From the NCBI GenBank assembly GCA_037179385.1, contig CM074187.1, positions 1,488,001 through 1,552,000 of the forward strand: a DNA stretch of 64,000 nt, written 5' to 3'. Below the pieces are notes generated by a model that saw nothing but the letters and a program-made list of their open reading frames with translations, was not told the origin of the DNA and made no database searches. The DNA is from Holothuria scabra. Taxonomy: Eukaryota > Echinodermata > Holothuroidea > Aspidochirotida > Holothuriidae. Below are positions 36,064 through 48,895 of the stretch, piece after piece. Position 1 is the stretch's first letter. Each line of letters opens with the position of its first letter. The position numbers and the translations under genes were made by a program.

Positions 36064-36562
36064 CAAAATAATAACTGATCAAAAAAAAACGATATTCAAA
36101 AGAAACAACAAACGCGTGCCGATACAACTCGATCGGCGCGCGTACAAAGGCCAAGCACCTACGTCAACGCGTTGTGTGTCTTGTTATGTCCCCATCAACT
36201 CCTTACAATCGTTTCTAAGTCCCTGTAGTGCGGACCCACTAGTAACACACGCACTACCCATGACAACATCCATCCAGCAAGCCAAACCAAAACGCGCCGA
36301 CGTCAAGCGTACAACCTCTTTACCAAGGGATTGCCAATAATGAAATGTTTGCCTACTTCGCGACGCAATTTTAAACACAGCTAAACGACGCAACCGTGCA
36401 AAACAAGTTAATAGTGATGACGCGATAAAAATTAAAAGTAATAATAAATACACGCTAGGCGATTATGATGTCATTATGAACGGACTTTGCAAGGAAAATT
36501 GAACACGATCAATTTAAGTTCAAGTTCGGCAAACAGTCCGTTGTAAAAAAAATAAACACAGT

Positions 36563-37610
36563 CTATAACAATTCAAGTTTGACGTTCAGCCCGTTAGGAA
36601 CTAGAGTTCCTAGCCTTACTATCAGTCGATTTTCGGCAGTAAGACGATCACGGTCGGAACCTCTGCATGAGATGGCCGCCGTGACCATCAGATCCTGTGT
36701 AGAACAGGCCGATGGGGGGTTAAATGGTTGGCAACCGGGTAACCTGGAAGGTTTTGCCTAATGGATCTCAAGTGTTCAGTAACCCGATCAGCTAATCGAC
36801 GTTTAGTTTCACCCACATACATCATGGCACAGCGCTTACAAACTAGGATATACACTATATTAGTAGACGAACATGTAAAATGATGTTTGACGTCGAAGGA
36901 GTTGTTGTTGGGACCTACAACAGACAGAAGCCTGTCTTTGCTAACAAGTTTACAAGTATTACATCTACTACGTTTACAAGGAAACGTCCCTGCCGGATGT
37001 AACATAAAGGGTTGGGGATGTGAGGCCCGAACCAAGTGACTTGAGATGTTTTTCTCACTTCTAAAGGCCGTAATAGGCGGTTCAGGAAAATACTCACGGG
37101 TAGAGGGTTCTCTTCCAGAAGTTTAGCGTTTCTGTGAATTGACTCAACAATGGGGCGAACTGAAAGATGATAAGACACCACGAAGGGTATTCTGGAAGTG
37201 GATTTGACGATATTAGTCTTGGGGGCCATGATAGTTGCTCTGTCCATCCCTTGAACCCTCCCTAGTGCCTTCATGAGTACCTTACGTGGGTACTGACGTT
37301 TCTCGAAAAAGGAGATCATATCTTGAGGGACCTGTTTAAAATCCCTATTATCGAAACAAATGCGTCTAGCTCTCAAGAGTTGCGAGTACGGGATAGAGTT
37401 GGTACATGACCTAGGGTGGTTGGATAGATAAAGCAAGTAGCTGTGGGAGTCTGTGGGCTTAAAATGGATATTACTTTTTAGTTTTCTGTCACTAATAGAT
37501 AGCTCCATATTTAAAAAGACCACTGAGGTGTCAGAAATACAGCTGGTGAACTTTAAAAAGGGGCAAAACGTTTCAACAAAACGTATAAAGTCTTCTAAAT
37601 CACGACGAGA
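36563..37610 (-). pseudogene. PLE reverse-transcriptase end plus GIY-YIG domain, with frameshifts
   Basis: Recognisable segments in order on the minus strand are [87 protein letters not shown] and DRLTAENRLIVRLGT, ending at TAG near 36563. The frame changes around 37065 and again around 36718 next to a C run. A further shift is likely near 37550. The copy is dead but well preserved in sequence. Confidence 0.85.
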
Positions 37611-37627
37611 ATATATATATATATATA
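37611..37627. repeat. Short (TA)n tract at the 5' edge of PLE copy 2
   Basis: Eight TA units directly next to the truncation point of the PLE, so both edges of this copy are TA tracts. Confidence 0.85.
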
Positions 37628-38507
37628 GTTATAGTTTGAGAACCACTGTTGTACAGTGTCCCTGTTAAAATGAAGTTTCAGTTTAGCAAAACAGTCCAAG
37701 GGTGTTGGTATCCATGTACAGCAGTTGCTGCCAGGCATGATTAACCACTGCCAGAAACTTTCATGTCAGAGCTACATTTGTGACTTACCTTTAGATTATT
37801 GTGTTATATAGTTGTATGGTGTACTTTATATACAACATCCTTGGCGGCACCTGTGGGTTGATGTCGGTCCAAGTTGGTGTGCTGATATGACCTTTTGCCC
37901 CTGAACCCTCCTCTATTCTACCTTTTCCTCGCCCTCTCAGATTTTCTCTACTCTAATAACTTACAGTTATGACTCAGTTGTTCTCCTTTTGGCAGCTTTC
38001 CTTTGCTCTGTCTTCCCTTTCCTATCCTTTGTGTTCAAAAGGGAGTGCTGCTTCCCATTATTTTAATTTGCTCTTAATTTTGCCCCATACTTTTCCTCTT
38101 ACTAGTCCTACTATACACTTGACCATGTGTTGAAACTGTACTTTGAACTGCAGAGGCAATGTTCACAAGCACATAACTGTATATGCAGTTGGTGCACTAA
38201 AATTAACTAATCACTTGAATGGTCAAATACTCCACCTATTTTAATTCAATAGGTCATTGACTGTATTCAATAGAGCACTGCCAGGTTGGCACAGGCATAA
38301 ATTTAGGCTTCACTTGGCTAGCCTATTATCTCTATACCCCCACGGTCCAGGGGCCCAGGTTATAAGCCTTCATATCAATAAATAACCTGCCAAAGTCTAT
38401 CTGATTGAAGCTCAACTCTATTACAAATAATTCATTAATGCACAGTACCAAACTAAGTGACAGTTTGGGTAAGCTTACTCAGTGTACAATGTTAAATCGT
38501 GCATACC
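37628..38507. other. Non-coding stretch, no gene recognised
   Basis: No coding or repeat signal that I can name. Confidence 0.5.
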
Positions 38508-38858
38508 TGTCCCGTCCGTGACACTTTTTCCTTGGTTAATTAGGGAGGCTAATTAGCTGATATTGGAAACCAGGTAATTTAAACAGATGTATCAATGTGA
38601 TAAGTAAGAGAATTCTTTAAACGGACATGGTTGATTTGTTAAGTGTTGATTGAGGCTAAAAAAATGTTCGAAATTGTCACGGACAGGACATTATGATTTT
38701 GTCCGGTCAATTAATAAAATTAAGAAAAATTTCAAAATTGCAGTAAATCACTCAAAAGTGTTTAACAGCATCATTAACAAGTCCCAGATTCTTTTATGTC
38801 ATTCCATTGAAGCACTGCCACATGGTTATCAAACACGTGATGTCCCGTCCGTGACACT
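38508..38858. repeat. Three copies of TGTCC(C/T)GTCCGTGACA
   Basis: Direct copies lie at 38508-38525 and 38841-38858, both continuing as CACT and both followed within 40 bases by a TTAATTAG or CTAATTAG string. An inverted copy lies at 38675-38690 (TGTCACGGACAGGACA). The arrangement suggests part of a repeat or transposon. No protein is encoded. Confidence 0.5.
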
Positions 38859-39060
38859 ATTCCCAGCTTCGTTAGCTTTAAACACTAATTAGGCACCCTT
38901 AATTACATAAAAAATGTGTAAAAAAACTTACATGTAAGAAATTTGATATGTATAGTAAGCAACTCCCCGAAAAATGTTTTAATACGAAGCATTTAAAATT
39001 TTGAATTCCATGTCCAATTTACTGCGGAATGCCCCTAAACTGCTCTTTTTTACTCAGGGC

Positions 39061-39276
39061 TGTTACAACCGACAATGTAAAAATCTGCCGATAATGTAAA
39101 AAAAAAATACCGATAATGTACAACAAAAATTTGTACCGATAATGTAAAAAAAATTACCGATAATGTAAAAACCTCTTTGAACCGATAATGTAAAAACCTC
39201 TTTGAACCGATAATGTAAAAACTCTTTGAACCGATAATGTAAATAAAACATTACCATTAATGTAAGAACTGTTGTA
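39061..39276. repeat. Tandem array of CCGATAATGTAAAAA units with inverted ends
   Basis: About nine units of CCGATAATGTAAAA with variable spacers. Three consecutive units carry the identical spacer CCTCTTTGAA or a one-base variant. The block begins TGTTACAACC and ends ACTGTTGTAAC, a short inverted pair. It looks like a small element with an internal array. Confidence 0.65.
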
Positions 39277-42200
39277 ACGAGGGTTTCCTATGGTCCTACA
39301 TTTAGGTGTGTATGTGTGAGATAGTTCATGTAGGAAGGCATGTAATCTGACAGGCGCAGGCGGGCAGGGCAGGAAAGCAAATAAGACCGTGGGTGTGTGC
39401 GTGTGTACGTGCGTATGTGCGAATATACCCTCTGTGAATTTATTAGTGTATGCGCTCTAAATACATTTAGACAAACATAGTACACGCTACATTGTTGGGG
39501 ACAAAAATTGCTAAAGATTTGACGAAACATCACGATTTTGCATTATTTTTACATAAATTTTGTCCAATAAATTTAATGAAGTTTGCTAAAAATGTTTCAT
39601 GAGCTCTGTTTCCCTAACATTGGGTAATTTTTGCCCATATGTTTTTAGTGCACCAGGTTTCAAAGCTCTGTCTGGATTGTGTCTAGATAAGAATAAGTTT
39701 AAGAAAGCACTGGGGTGGTTAAAAATAGGTAGGGAGAACATTTGAATTGTTTGGAGGATAAATAACTGCCTTAAAAGAACAAGAAACCTTTGCATTGGAC
39801 GAAATCTTACACTGTCTGGGGTTAGTTGTTTCTTGGAAATCACTCGAACTCCTTGATCTTGCGCATAACCCTAGCGTGCGTTATCCTAGTTTAATACACG
39901 GTACATTATTTAGCATTTAATGCATGTATAAGGGCACTATGTGATCCATCTTGATGATAATGTAACAAATTTCCTCCAGACGAAAGAAGTAACTAGTTGT
40001 GACTCAACTGAAAGCTATGTAAAACGTAAATGAAGCAAGAACACATGTTTAAAACAACTTTCAAAGTGAGGAGATGCTTCAAAGCTTTCAATTTTATTGG
40101 GTTAAAACATAAAAGGCAAGTCAACTGTTACAATGTTTTTCAGTCGGAAAAGCTAATTATTCACGGATGGTGTCTTGCAAAGGTTTGTTTTAAAACAATC
40201 ATTTTCTCTCCTTGTCTCTTGTGTAGACTCAAATTAATTGGATGACTTCTGACCTTAAAAGGTTGGCGGGCCGTTTTCAGTTGTATCCGTCACTGATTAA
40301 AGAGCAGTGCTAATCTTATAAAGGTCCACTGCGTGACACAAAAGAAGACGATCCGGGTAAATCAACAACTTATTTCACCAAGTACATCATTACCTAATAA
40401 AAACTGGACTTTATTCCTGCTGTGAAGGTAGATTCGCCAGATTTGACAAGAGAGCAATAATTTGTGATAATGACCTAAAAACCTTTGGAAAACAAACTCG
40501 ATAGCCTTTAGTAACAAATTTGTTCCTCTACAACAGGATTTAGAACGTGTTAGCACACGATATAATCATAGAGTGAAGCATTTAATAACATAATTGATTT
40601 CTGGACGTGTCAAGGTTTAGACATCCTCTAACTTACCTGGTACTGGAAGCAACTGTGTATATTATCGTCGTCTTTAACATTATGCTTACACTGATTAAAA
40701 AATAATACACAAAACCTTTATTTAATAGCCCTGCAAGTGTAAACGTGAGGTTATGATGGTATATTTGGATATAATCAATCCCAAAACGAATGTGATGACG
40801 TCACAAAAGATGATGACGCTAGGGATGGCTTGAAACGAACAAATAAGATTATTAACAGTGGTCAATACCCTTCCTATAGAACATCAGGTATGCTGAAACT
40901 GCTGTAGGTTGGTGTATGAGATGAGAAACAACCATTGAATTAAAACTTGATTCAATGTACACATGTTCAATACATAGCTGTTATCAAAATGTGAAGTAAC
41001 ATTTGTGATGATGCACTCGTTGTATCAAACTTATTAATTGGTTGCAATGTTGTAATATTTGATGGTATCACTTTTTAGTGTTTGATATGATAGTATCTTG
41101 TTGTAAACATTAATATGTTGTATGTTTTAAATTAGGGACACATTTTCCAGTTGGTTTATTTTGTGCACATTTCATATAAGTGGCTGCACTTTACATTTGG
41201 CAGGTATTTTTGGAGGAAGGGGGATTTACACATTTTATACACATTTTTCTAATTTAATATGTAAATGGAAAACCCAGCAACATCTAGGCGTGTGCCTTTA
41301 AAGACACTTGTCGTATGTTAGTTCAGGGGAATTCATTTAAAACGGGATCTTAAGGCAAGTAGCTTCAAAACAGGTAGTACTTAAGTGCTTGAGAGAATGT
41401 AATGCATGTGGTTTTACACAACGAGGTTAGTTTATGGATGATTACTTGTAGCACGAGTTAAAGTGGTATCTGACTCCTAAATATCGGATGATATTTCAAA
41501 ATTGCTAACACCATGGCTTGTTACGGTATAGCCTCTAAGCTACTTATTCAAATATTTAACATGTTAAGGAAACTCTGACGTATTAAATGGAAAGCAACAT
41601 GAAGCAAATCATGATACTTTAACTTTTGCATATCTTTGATGAAACATTTCCTTCCCAATCTCTGAAATTATTGCTCTCCCTTTAAAGGCGTTCACCTGAC
41701 AAATAATTTGCTAAGGCAATACCACAATCTATTGCGCGAGAATTCTATGCCCCATTAAACCTTAATTGAACGTTTTAGGCAACACGCAATCGCTCGATGT
41801 TTCCCCTTCTCATAACCACTAGCCAGACAACTTTTAAATAGACAAAGATTGAGCACATCCTTGAAGTGTAGTGCTCTGTAAGGTATACGGAACACTAACC
41901 TCTTAAACGTATTAAGATTTCAAGAATTATTTCATCGAACTAATTCTCTGACTACATAAAAGCTCACAAGTGATATTACATTCTCGATAACAGCCAGCCT
42001 TGAAAGCATGAATATCCGTACATCATCTGTACATCTCAACAGTTTGAATTTGGTCTTTGTACCAACGACACTCGCTTGAAATGACCAAGACTATTTTACT
42101 TTAAATAATGGACTCGAAGGCATGTCACGTAAAGTCTGCCTATAAAGTCAACAATTGCAGTAGACAGGAGGGGAAAATTGATGGAACTGCAAACCCTAAC

Positions 42201-42861
42201 TTCTGTTTACCCAATAAAAGGCTAAGCCGTCATTTTGCTGCTCTCGCAAAAACAACGATCCCAGCAAACAGTATTACTGAATTACTGAATATAGCAAATC
42301 TTTCACTCTCCGTTCAGTCACTTCAGTTACATGCCCTACTAAGAACCGTACCGTTACTCATAATCGTATGAGCTGAGACACAAGCGAGGGCGACAGAAAT
42401 GCATTTTTCGGGCAGATCAGAACGCTTACTTAATCATTATTCATGGGAAAATTGTAAATTTGAAGAGGAAATGAAAGCACGAGAGGAAATTGATGGAAAC
42501 GTTAGGTCAAAACTGAACTGAAAGATGGCGCACCCTTTCCGGAGTTTCCCACGTTGTATTGCATTAGTTTCAACGAAATCACGATTGGTGCAATACTCAG
42601 AGTAATTACACATAGGAATTGAATGAGACTACTTTTATTTGCAAAGTATGACAATACTGACCTTTCTTTTCTCAAAATGTTATAATGTAGGCGCGTAGCA
42701 AGTATTGTGTCATGGGGGAGGGGGAGTCTAAGGACAGAGAGAAAAAACCGCTCTTTTGTGTTTTTTTTTTTTTTCCGGGCGAAAGTTGCAAAAGTCCTGG
42801 AAATTAGTATGTTTTGATTTGTCCGGTAACTTGGGCTGAGGGATCTTGAAGTTTTATAGGC
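39277..42861. other. Non-coding stretch, no gene recognised
   Basis: It includes a GT-rich imperfect microsatellite (about 39390-39423) and, near 42691, a GCGCGTAGCAAG string with following G tracts that resembles hAT termini but has no partner. No gene was recognised. Confidence 0.5.
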
Positions 42862-44180
42862 CAGTGCTTTGATTGTCTACATCATAAAACACTTCTAAGT
42901 AAATTATCCTACTACGGCGTCCGAGGTGTTATACTCAATTGGTTTAGGAATTATTTATGTGATAGAAAACAATTCGTAGTTGTTCGTGATGTACTTTCAA
43001 ATTACCTACCTATTAATTGTGGTGTCCCCCAGGACTCCATTCGTGGACCTCTTCTCTTTATTATCTGCATTATAATGATCTATGTAAGTCCAGTGACAAG
43101 TTACACTTTACATTGTACGCCGATGGTAGTAATATTTTCTGTTCGCATGAAGATTCTAAGACTTTAATGGATATTGTTAGCAATGAATTATTAAAAGTAC
43201 GTACATGGTTCTGTGCAAATAAGTTATTACTGAATGTAAGCAAAACTGCATCCTTTTCAGTACTCCTAATAGGCTGCCAGACCCTTCCATCCGTAGCATT
43301 GATTTCTGTGGCACTGAAGTCCCCCTTTGTAATTCGGCTAAGTTTCTCGGTGTCTTCATTGACAGTTACCTCACTTGGAGTGATCACATTCAGGCCATTT
43401 CTAAAACGATCTCAAAGAACGTTGGAATTATAGCTCGGCTACGCCATTATCTTCCTCGTAAAATCCTGCTTACTCTGTATAATAGTGTGATTCATCCACA
43501 TCTATCCTATTGTGCTCTACTATGGGGTGGCACGTATTGCTCCAGGATTTACCCTCTCTTAGTTCTTCAGAAGACAGCTCTTCGTCTTATAGCTAATTAT
43601 CATCCGTCTCAAACTTCGTGTGAATTGTTTACAAATTTCAACATTCTCCATGTATACGATATTCATCGCCATCCAATTGGTATTTTTATGTACTCCTGGT
43701 GTAACAATATTCTGCTAAATATCTTCAAATCCATGTTTCACTTTCGACATGAGACACACACACACACTTTACACGTTCCATGAGTTCTCTTTCTACTCCC
43801 TCATTTAGGCTGACATCTTCGCAGCAAATAATTCGTTTTACTGGACCCAATCTTTGGAACTCCCTCCAACTTAAAATCCAACGGTGTCACTCCTTAAACC
43901 TATTTAAGAAATCCCTAAAACTTTTTCTGATGAGTAAACGTAACTGACTCTTCTTCCCAGTCTCCCTACTTCCCAGTTTCTCTTCTCTGATTTTCCTGTT
44001 GTTGTTTTTTGTTTTCTCTTTCCTTTTGTTAACTCTGTTTTTGTTTTTTATTCGGAGGGCTCTTTTACAAGCTCTATGGAGCTTTTCTGAGTTTTCTCCT
44101 AAGTTTCTCTTTAGCTTTGTTTCGTTGTCTTATTTTTGAATTGTGTTGTAAATCCAGACAATGACTCAAATAAATGTTGT
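42862..44180 (+). pseudogene. Non-LTR retrotransposon (CR1/Jockey-like) reverse transcriptase, 5'-truncated and frameshifted
   Basis: Recognisable plus-strand segments in order: FDCLHHKTLLSKL, YYGVRG, WFRNYL, CGVPQDS-GPLLF, YNDLCKSSDKLHFTLYADGS (the catalytic YADD appears as YADG), NKLLLNVSKT, AKFLGVFIDSYLTWSDHI, HPHLSYCALLWGG, LQKTALRLIANYHP, IIRFTGPNLWNSLQ, ending at TGA near 43947. Then comes a pyrimidine-rich 3' UTR. The frame breaks near 43068, near 43260, and at a (CA)n run at about 43756. This is a dead copy of a LINE of the CR1/Jockey type. The endonuclease domain is absent. Confidence 0.8.
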
Positions 44181-46370
44181 CGAACATGTGCTTAAAATGA
44201 TATACAATCCATTCGGAATGACTTACATACAGTATACAAGCCAAAATTATGTAGTCTTGGACCTCTAAGTTTGATTTGCTTAAGTTTGTGTTAGTAGGTT
44301 GTAAAACACCATTTTTCAAAATTCATCTAGAAAATTCTGCCTCGTAAACTGTGGACATTAATACTTTGACATTAATTTCCGAATCCTGCAGTGAAGTGAC
44401 GTATTTTTGACGTTAACCGTATGAACTGGGCACCCACACCCATAAAGTCTATCTAAGACCAATCTAAAAGAATGATTTGTATTTGTTTTTTACTTAACCA
44501 AATAAATTTTGAATCATGACGATCGGTCCAGATTTAGTGAAGTTACGCGTGAAGAAATTTCCTTACATTAAAAACCTGACAGCGCAACATCGCAATCGTT
44601 CGAAACAAGCCTCAAATGGGCCAAGAAGAGTCGCTAAAGATGGCTGTGGTAAAAGTAAAATCGCGGGAATAGAATTAAAAATTTCCAGGCCAATCTGTCA
44701 AATTATTCATATTTTGGACAAGAAAACATATTAAGTAGGCATTTCATGTTCCGAAGTAAACGATAATTATGTTCATAACTTAAAAAAAACCGTTATTTCC
44801 TGTTCTTTCCTCAAGAAGTAACACCCCTAGTCAATTCTTGGTCTGTGGACACTCGGTAAATTACGAAGGTCAGTTCGGCCAAGTCATGACGCCCATGGAG
44901 TCAAGGATCAGAATTGTCTCATGGGCTGTAACTCTGTTCAATTGGTACATTTTAGGAGTGAAGCGTTATTTAGTTCCAATGAGAATTTCATTACACCTCA
45001 TAGCACGGTTACAAAGTTAAAGGAAATCCAACAGATATTCGATGTTGTAATTACCGTATGAAGTTCAATGTACAAATGGTCATGTCACCCATAAAAAACT
45101 AATATCAAACATTTCTTTATGGTTATAGAAAAATCTTGTAACGAAATTATTTTAGAAGAGGGAATGAATTACCAAAATATAGTTTAATGTCGAACTGATG
45201 CAGTAATAACAAGGCATTCTTTTGAAGTAGATTCCGCATGTGTTGATGCACTGTTTGGTAGTCAGCTTAGCTCATGGACTGACTTCCTGTATCAATGCAC
45301 AATTCTTGACAGAAACCCATTCAGTTCCGAACGTACATAATGAATAAGATGTACACCAAACCAAGTCCTGATGCCCTGACAGCTGGAGAATACGTAATCC
45401 CAGGCAGGCCACAAAACTACGTAAAACCAAAGGGTGTGATACTTACAGCGAGACCACCAAAATAATTAGTAGTATGATATAGTACTAGTTCATGCAAAGC
45501 AACTGCACCTGAAACATCTCACAGGATGCGGGCATGCATTTCTAAGGTTAAATGTCCTTGCGGAGCCCCCCGTGAGTACAAAACCATAGTTAAACGAGTT
45601 CGTTGAATAAAGCTTGTACAAAAAAAGGTCACGGAAATTTAAAAATTGTTTGTTAAGCACATCCGTCTCCACTTATGCTGAAAGATTTTTTGATTTGGAG
45701 AATGGAAATGGTCAACTTTAGTCACGGGTACTGTATATCCACGGCTTTTAGTAATTACCTACAGTTATCTCTTTAAAATTTGTAAGATATTTATCGTAGT
45801 TTTAATCTGTGAAACATGCTGAAAAATATTCTTGGAGGCTACATGTTGAGGAAGGTGTAAGTCTCCAACACATCAACCAAACAACCCCGTTTCAAATTGT
45901 GTCAGTGTACAATAAGGTACCAGTTCAGCGAACTTCCCGATGTTTGAGTATTAACCATGGCAAAAAATGGCATCAGTCGTATAGTTGTCTCAGCTCTTTC
46001 TATAATGGGTTAGTTAGATGAGATTTTGCTGCTTAGTTTTAAAAGGGCACAAAAAGTCACCCCATCTTCAAGTATACCGGTGTAGCAGACCGTCCTGTTT
46101 CATGATTGGCTGAGAGTCATGTGACAACATTTATCTCTTCGAATATGAAATTTGCTGGAAATAAATGCTAGGTGTACCTTGCAAAAGCAATATTGAAGTT
46201 GTTAAATATGATGGAAGATACTCTGATGTGAAAGAAGATGAAATATGTGATGTTTAGTTGTTGCTCCAAAATATATTTGCAAATAACAAATCTTTTTCGA
46301 GTGATGACTCCCTGGCTTGATTTACTACTAGTTTGTAGCACAATGGCAGTACAGGTTCAATTTTTAAACT
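44181..46370. other. Non-coding stretch, no gene recognised
   Basis: Open frames on both strands lack recognisable motifs. No repeat structure was identified. Confidence 0.5.
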
Positions 46371-46450
46371 CTTCGGTACGAACCTGCCAATTGTCAAACT
46401 CCACCCCACTTCCGGTCGCATATCGGATGCTCTCACCACTTGATCTGTTG
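46371..46450 (-). repeat. Degenerate tRNA-like sequence, possible SINE head
   Basis: On the minus strand, AGATCAAGTGGTGAGAGC resembles a Pol III A box and GGTTCGTACC a B box about 45 bases further on. An anticodon-stem-like TCCG...CGGA lies between. No full cloverleaf can be drawn, so this is a candidate only. Confidence 0.35.
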
Positions 46451-48717
46451 GTCATGCAGTTTATTAAGCGATTCCTGTCTGAGGGAGCACAGGGTGTCGA
46501 TATGATAACATTCTATAAACGTATGAAAGAATGGACGTTCAAACAGATCTCACAGCCAATTGACTTGCTTCATTTTTTTTTTTTTTTTAACTTTTAACGT
46601 GGACGATTGATCGTGGATGATCGTAAAAAAAAAAATCGTAAATAAACATTTTACGCGAAGTGAAGTTTAAAGTTTGTGACATTAATTAATAAGCCAACAA
46701 ATGTTCAGAGGTTTTCATGCCCCAGACATACTGAATTGCCTCCGATTTAGTCATCTCTTCTTTACAACCCATGCCGGTATTTAATCAGCAGAACGGTTAA
46801 ACATCAATATGAACAAAAAAAAAACAGCTTTGATACACTCTGTTTACAAAATGTCTGCAGAGTGATGTTGCACTCTCTTTACCATAATTATCTCTTTACC
46901 ATAATTAAGAGGCAGTAAAATAGACTCTCAATAGGCCTGGTAAGCAATTTACTGTGTCTAAATCTTTGCACTCTCAAAAGCTTTCGGAATCAAAAGCACA
47001 TCCAGGATGGGGCGTGGTGCTAGTCCTGTGTAGGACTCCACATTGAGGAGATCTGTGAACACTGATACTGGTTCAGAGTAAGAAATTAAACAATGACTAC
47101 CGTATGTTTTCACACACCACCTTTTTCAAGAGATATAGAATAAGGTAAAAACCGCCCCAATATCGAGAACAAATCCTCGTCCATTTGCTGGTTCCGGTTA
47201 CTACACTTCGGTAAAAAATTGCAAATCTTAGAAAAACGTAACAAAAATTTTTGGAGAAATTTTTTCCAAGTAACTGAGTTTGCAATATCGCTATTTTATT
47301 TGTACTCTAAGGTTTAAAGGTATTCGTTAAAGGATCTGTAGACAAATAGAAATATTTGTTCCTGTAACCGGATTTGATTGATTGAAAAATATCAATTTCT
47401 TTAGTTACGTTTACGAGGAATTCTTTAAACAAAAATTGTAACAAAAGTAGGGCAGGATAAGCACAGATGGAAAAAGTAAATGTCAAAAGAAAGCTGAATG
47501 TAAATTGATGGTTCATTTTATACTGATTACTTGCTCTTTGGGTCAGTTACATGCAGCTAAAGTAGATTTCTATCAGTAAAACCAAAACCCGAGTAACTAA
47601 TGACGTAAGAAATTGATAGCGTGAATGGATCATTGCATATGATCACCACCATGATAGTTCATATGACGAGGAACTTAGTTCTTGGAAGGCTTATATCCTA
47701 ATGGAATCAATGCATGTTGTATAAGTAACATGACATCCTATAAAATCTTATTTTGAATACAAAGACCGGAGGAATGTTCATAGGGGAAGGGTACTCCTAC
47801 CACATATTGGAAGCTGAAAGCAAATCTGTATGAACAAATCCGGACAGCAAGAGATGGTCTGATTTCAGTGGGCCATAACTGGGGTGGATCACCTTTTAAA
47901 TCTTTCCATTTTCTTGCTTACCTGTATCATGGTTGGATGTACACTAAATTGCATCTGTATTCCCCAAATTTCGCTAAATATGAGGGTTTGAAATTCATGT
48001 AGGCAAATGAAAACGATTTAAGGCTTATGGACCCTACAAATGGCTGCCTACGGTCACTAAACACAAGCGCCTGTCGGATTCGTCTGTACTCTCTTTCATT
48101 TTAATACATGTTCCCTCATTTATAGTGATACCGTAAAACTTCCATGGCACAACTACATCAGCAGTCAAGTGAAATTATTTGTTTTACCATGGCACAGTAT
48201 TTCCCCGTTTACTATGAATTTATGTACTTTTTTGTTTCCCATGTCTTTTGCTTGCTTATTTATTAATTTTGGAGGTCGTCTTTTATTAATTTATTAATTT
48301 ATTAAGGGGGAAATTGTCTTAGGTATTGAATCCTAAAGGGGATGTGCAGTCATCTAAACCTGAAGTAGTGTAGTAGACTTTCCTGTTTCATGATTGGCTC
48401 TTGAGAGTCATGTGACAGTATTTCTTCTCCTCAAACAAGAAAATTGCTACGAGTACTTGTTTGTTTCTCATTGAGTATTGGTAAAAATAAGAAGGAAATT
48501 GTAAGATCAAGCTGTTGCTTCTAAATAAGTTTGGGGCAACTGCTCTTGTCCTTAAATGTCATCCTTAAATGTCAAGTTTTCAAGCTGTGGGTGTGACTGT
48601 GACTGACCTATTTTATCGGCTGCTTGAATAACTTTGTCAAATTATTGCACTTTTAAAATACTAATTGCGCTGTTTGTGATAAAATCAGTGCTGTTGTTGA
48701 TGCATTTTTTAGTATCA

Positions 48718-48720
<3 letters not shown>
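46451..48720. other. Non-coding stretch, no gene recognised
   Basis: It contains poly-T (about 46568-46588) and poly-A tracts, and short direct repeats such as TTACCATAATTA near 46880. No gene was recognised. Confidence 0.5.

Positions 48721-48771
<51 letters not shown>
48721..48771. repeat. (TA)n microsatellite
   Basis: A TA array about 50 bp 3' of the tRNA-derived sequence (minus-strand sense). It may be the tail of a SINE. Confidence 0.9.
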
Positions 48772-48774
<3 letters not shown>

Positions 48775-48821
48775 TCAAATTGGTAAAGCTGAAAAATTTG
48801 GCTGAGGTGAAAAAACGATGT

Positions 48822-48895
48822 TGACTCCACCGGGATTCGAACTCGGGACCCCCCGCTTTCTAGTGCGGACGCTCTAACCACTGAGCCATGAAGCC
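48822..48895 (-). tRNA. tRNA-derived sequence (SINE head or tRNA pseudogene)
   Basis: The minus strand folds as a tRNA: acceptor GGCTTCA/TGGAGTC with wobble pairs, D arm GCTC/GAGC around AGTGGTTA, anticodon stem CCGC/GCGG, T arm CCGAG/CCCGG with one mismatch around TTCGAAT, and discriminator A. The A box (GGCTCAGTGGTTAGAGC) and B box (GTTCGAATCC) are intact, and a TTTTTT Pol III stop follows about 8 bases after the 3' end. The anticodon loop has eight bases and breaks the U33 rule, so no amino acid can be assigned. No CCA is encoded. The nearby (TA)n favours a SINE. Confidence 0.6.

Noticed and set aside
43919..43936. CTGATGAGTAAACG as a hammerhead core
   Set aside because: It lies within the LINE coding remnant, lacks the GAAAC half at proper spacing and has no flanking helices.
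48822..48895. Functional tRNA-Ser (AGA) or tRNA-Leu gene
   Set aside because: The anticodon loop has eight bases, the U33 rule fails, a long class II variable arm is absent, and the T stem has a mismatch.
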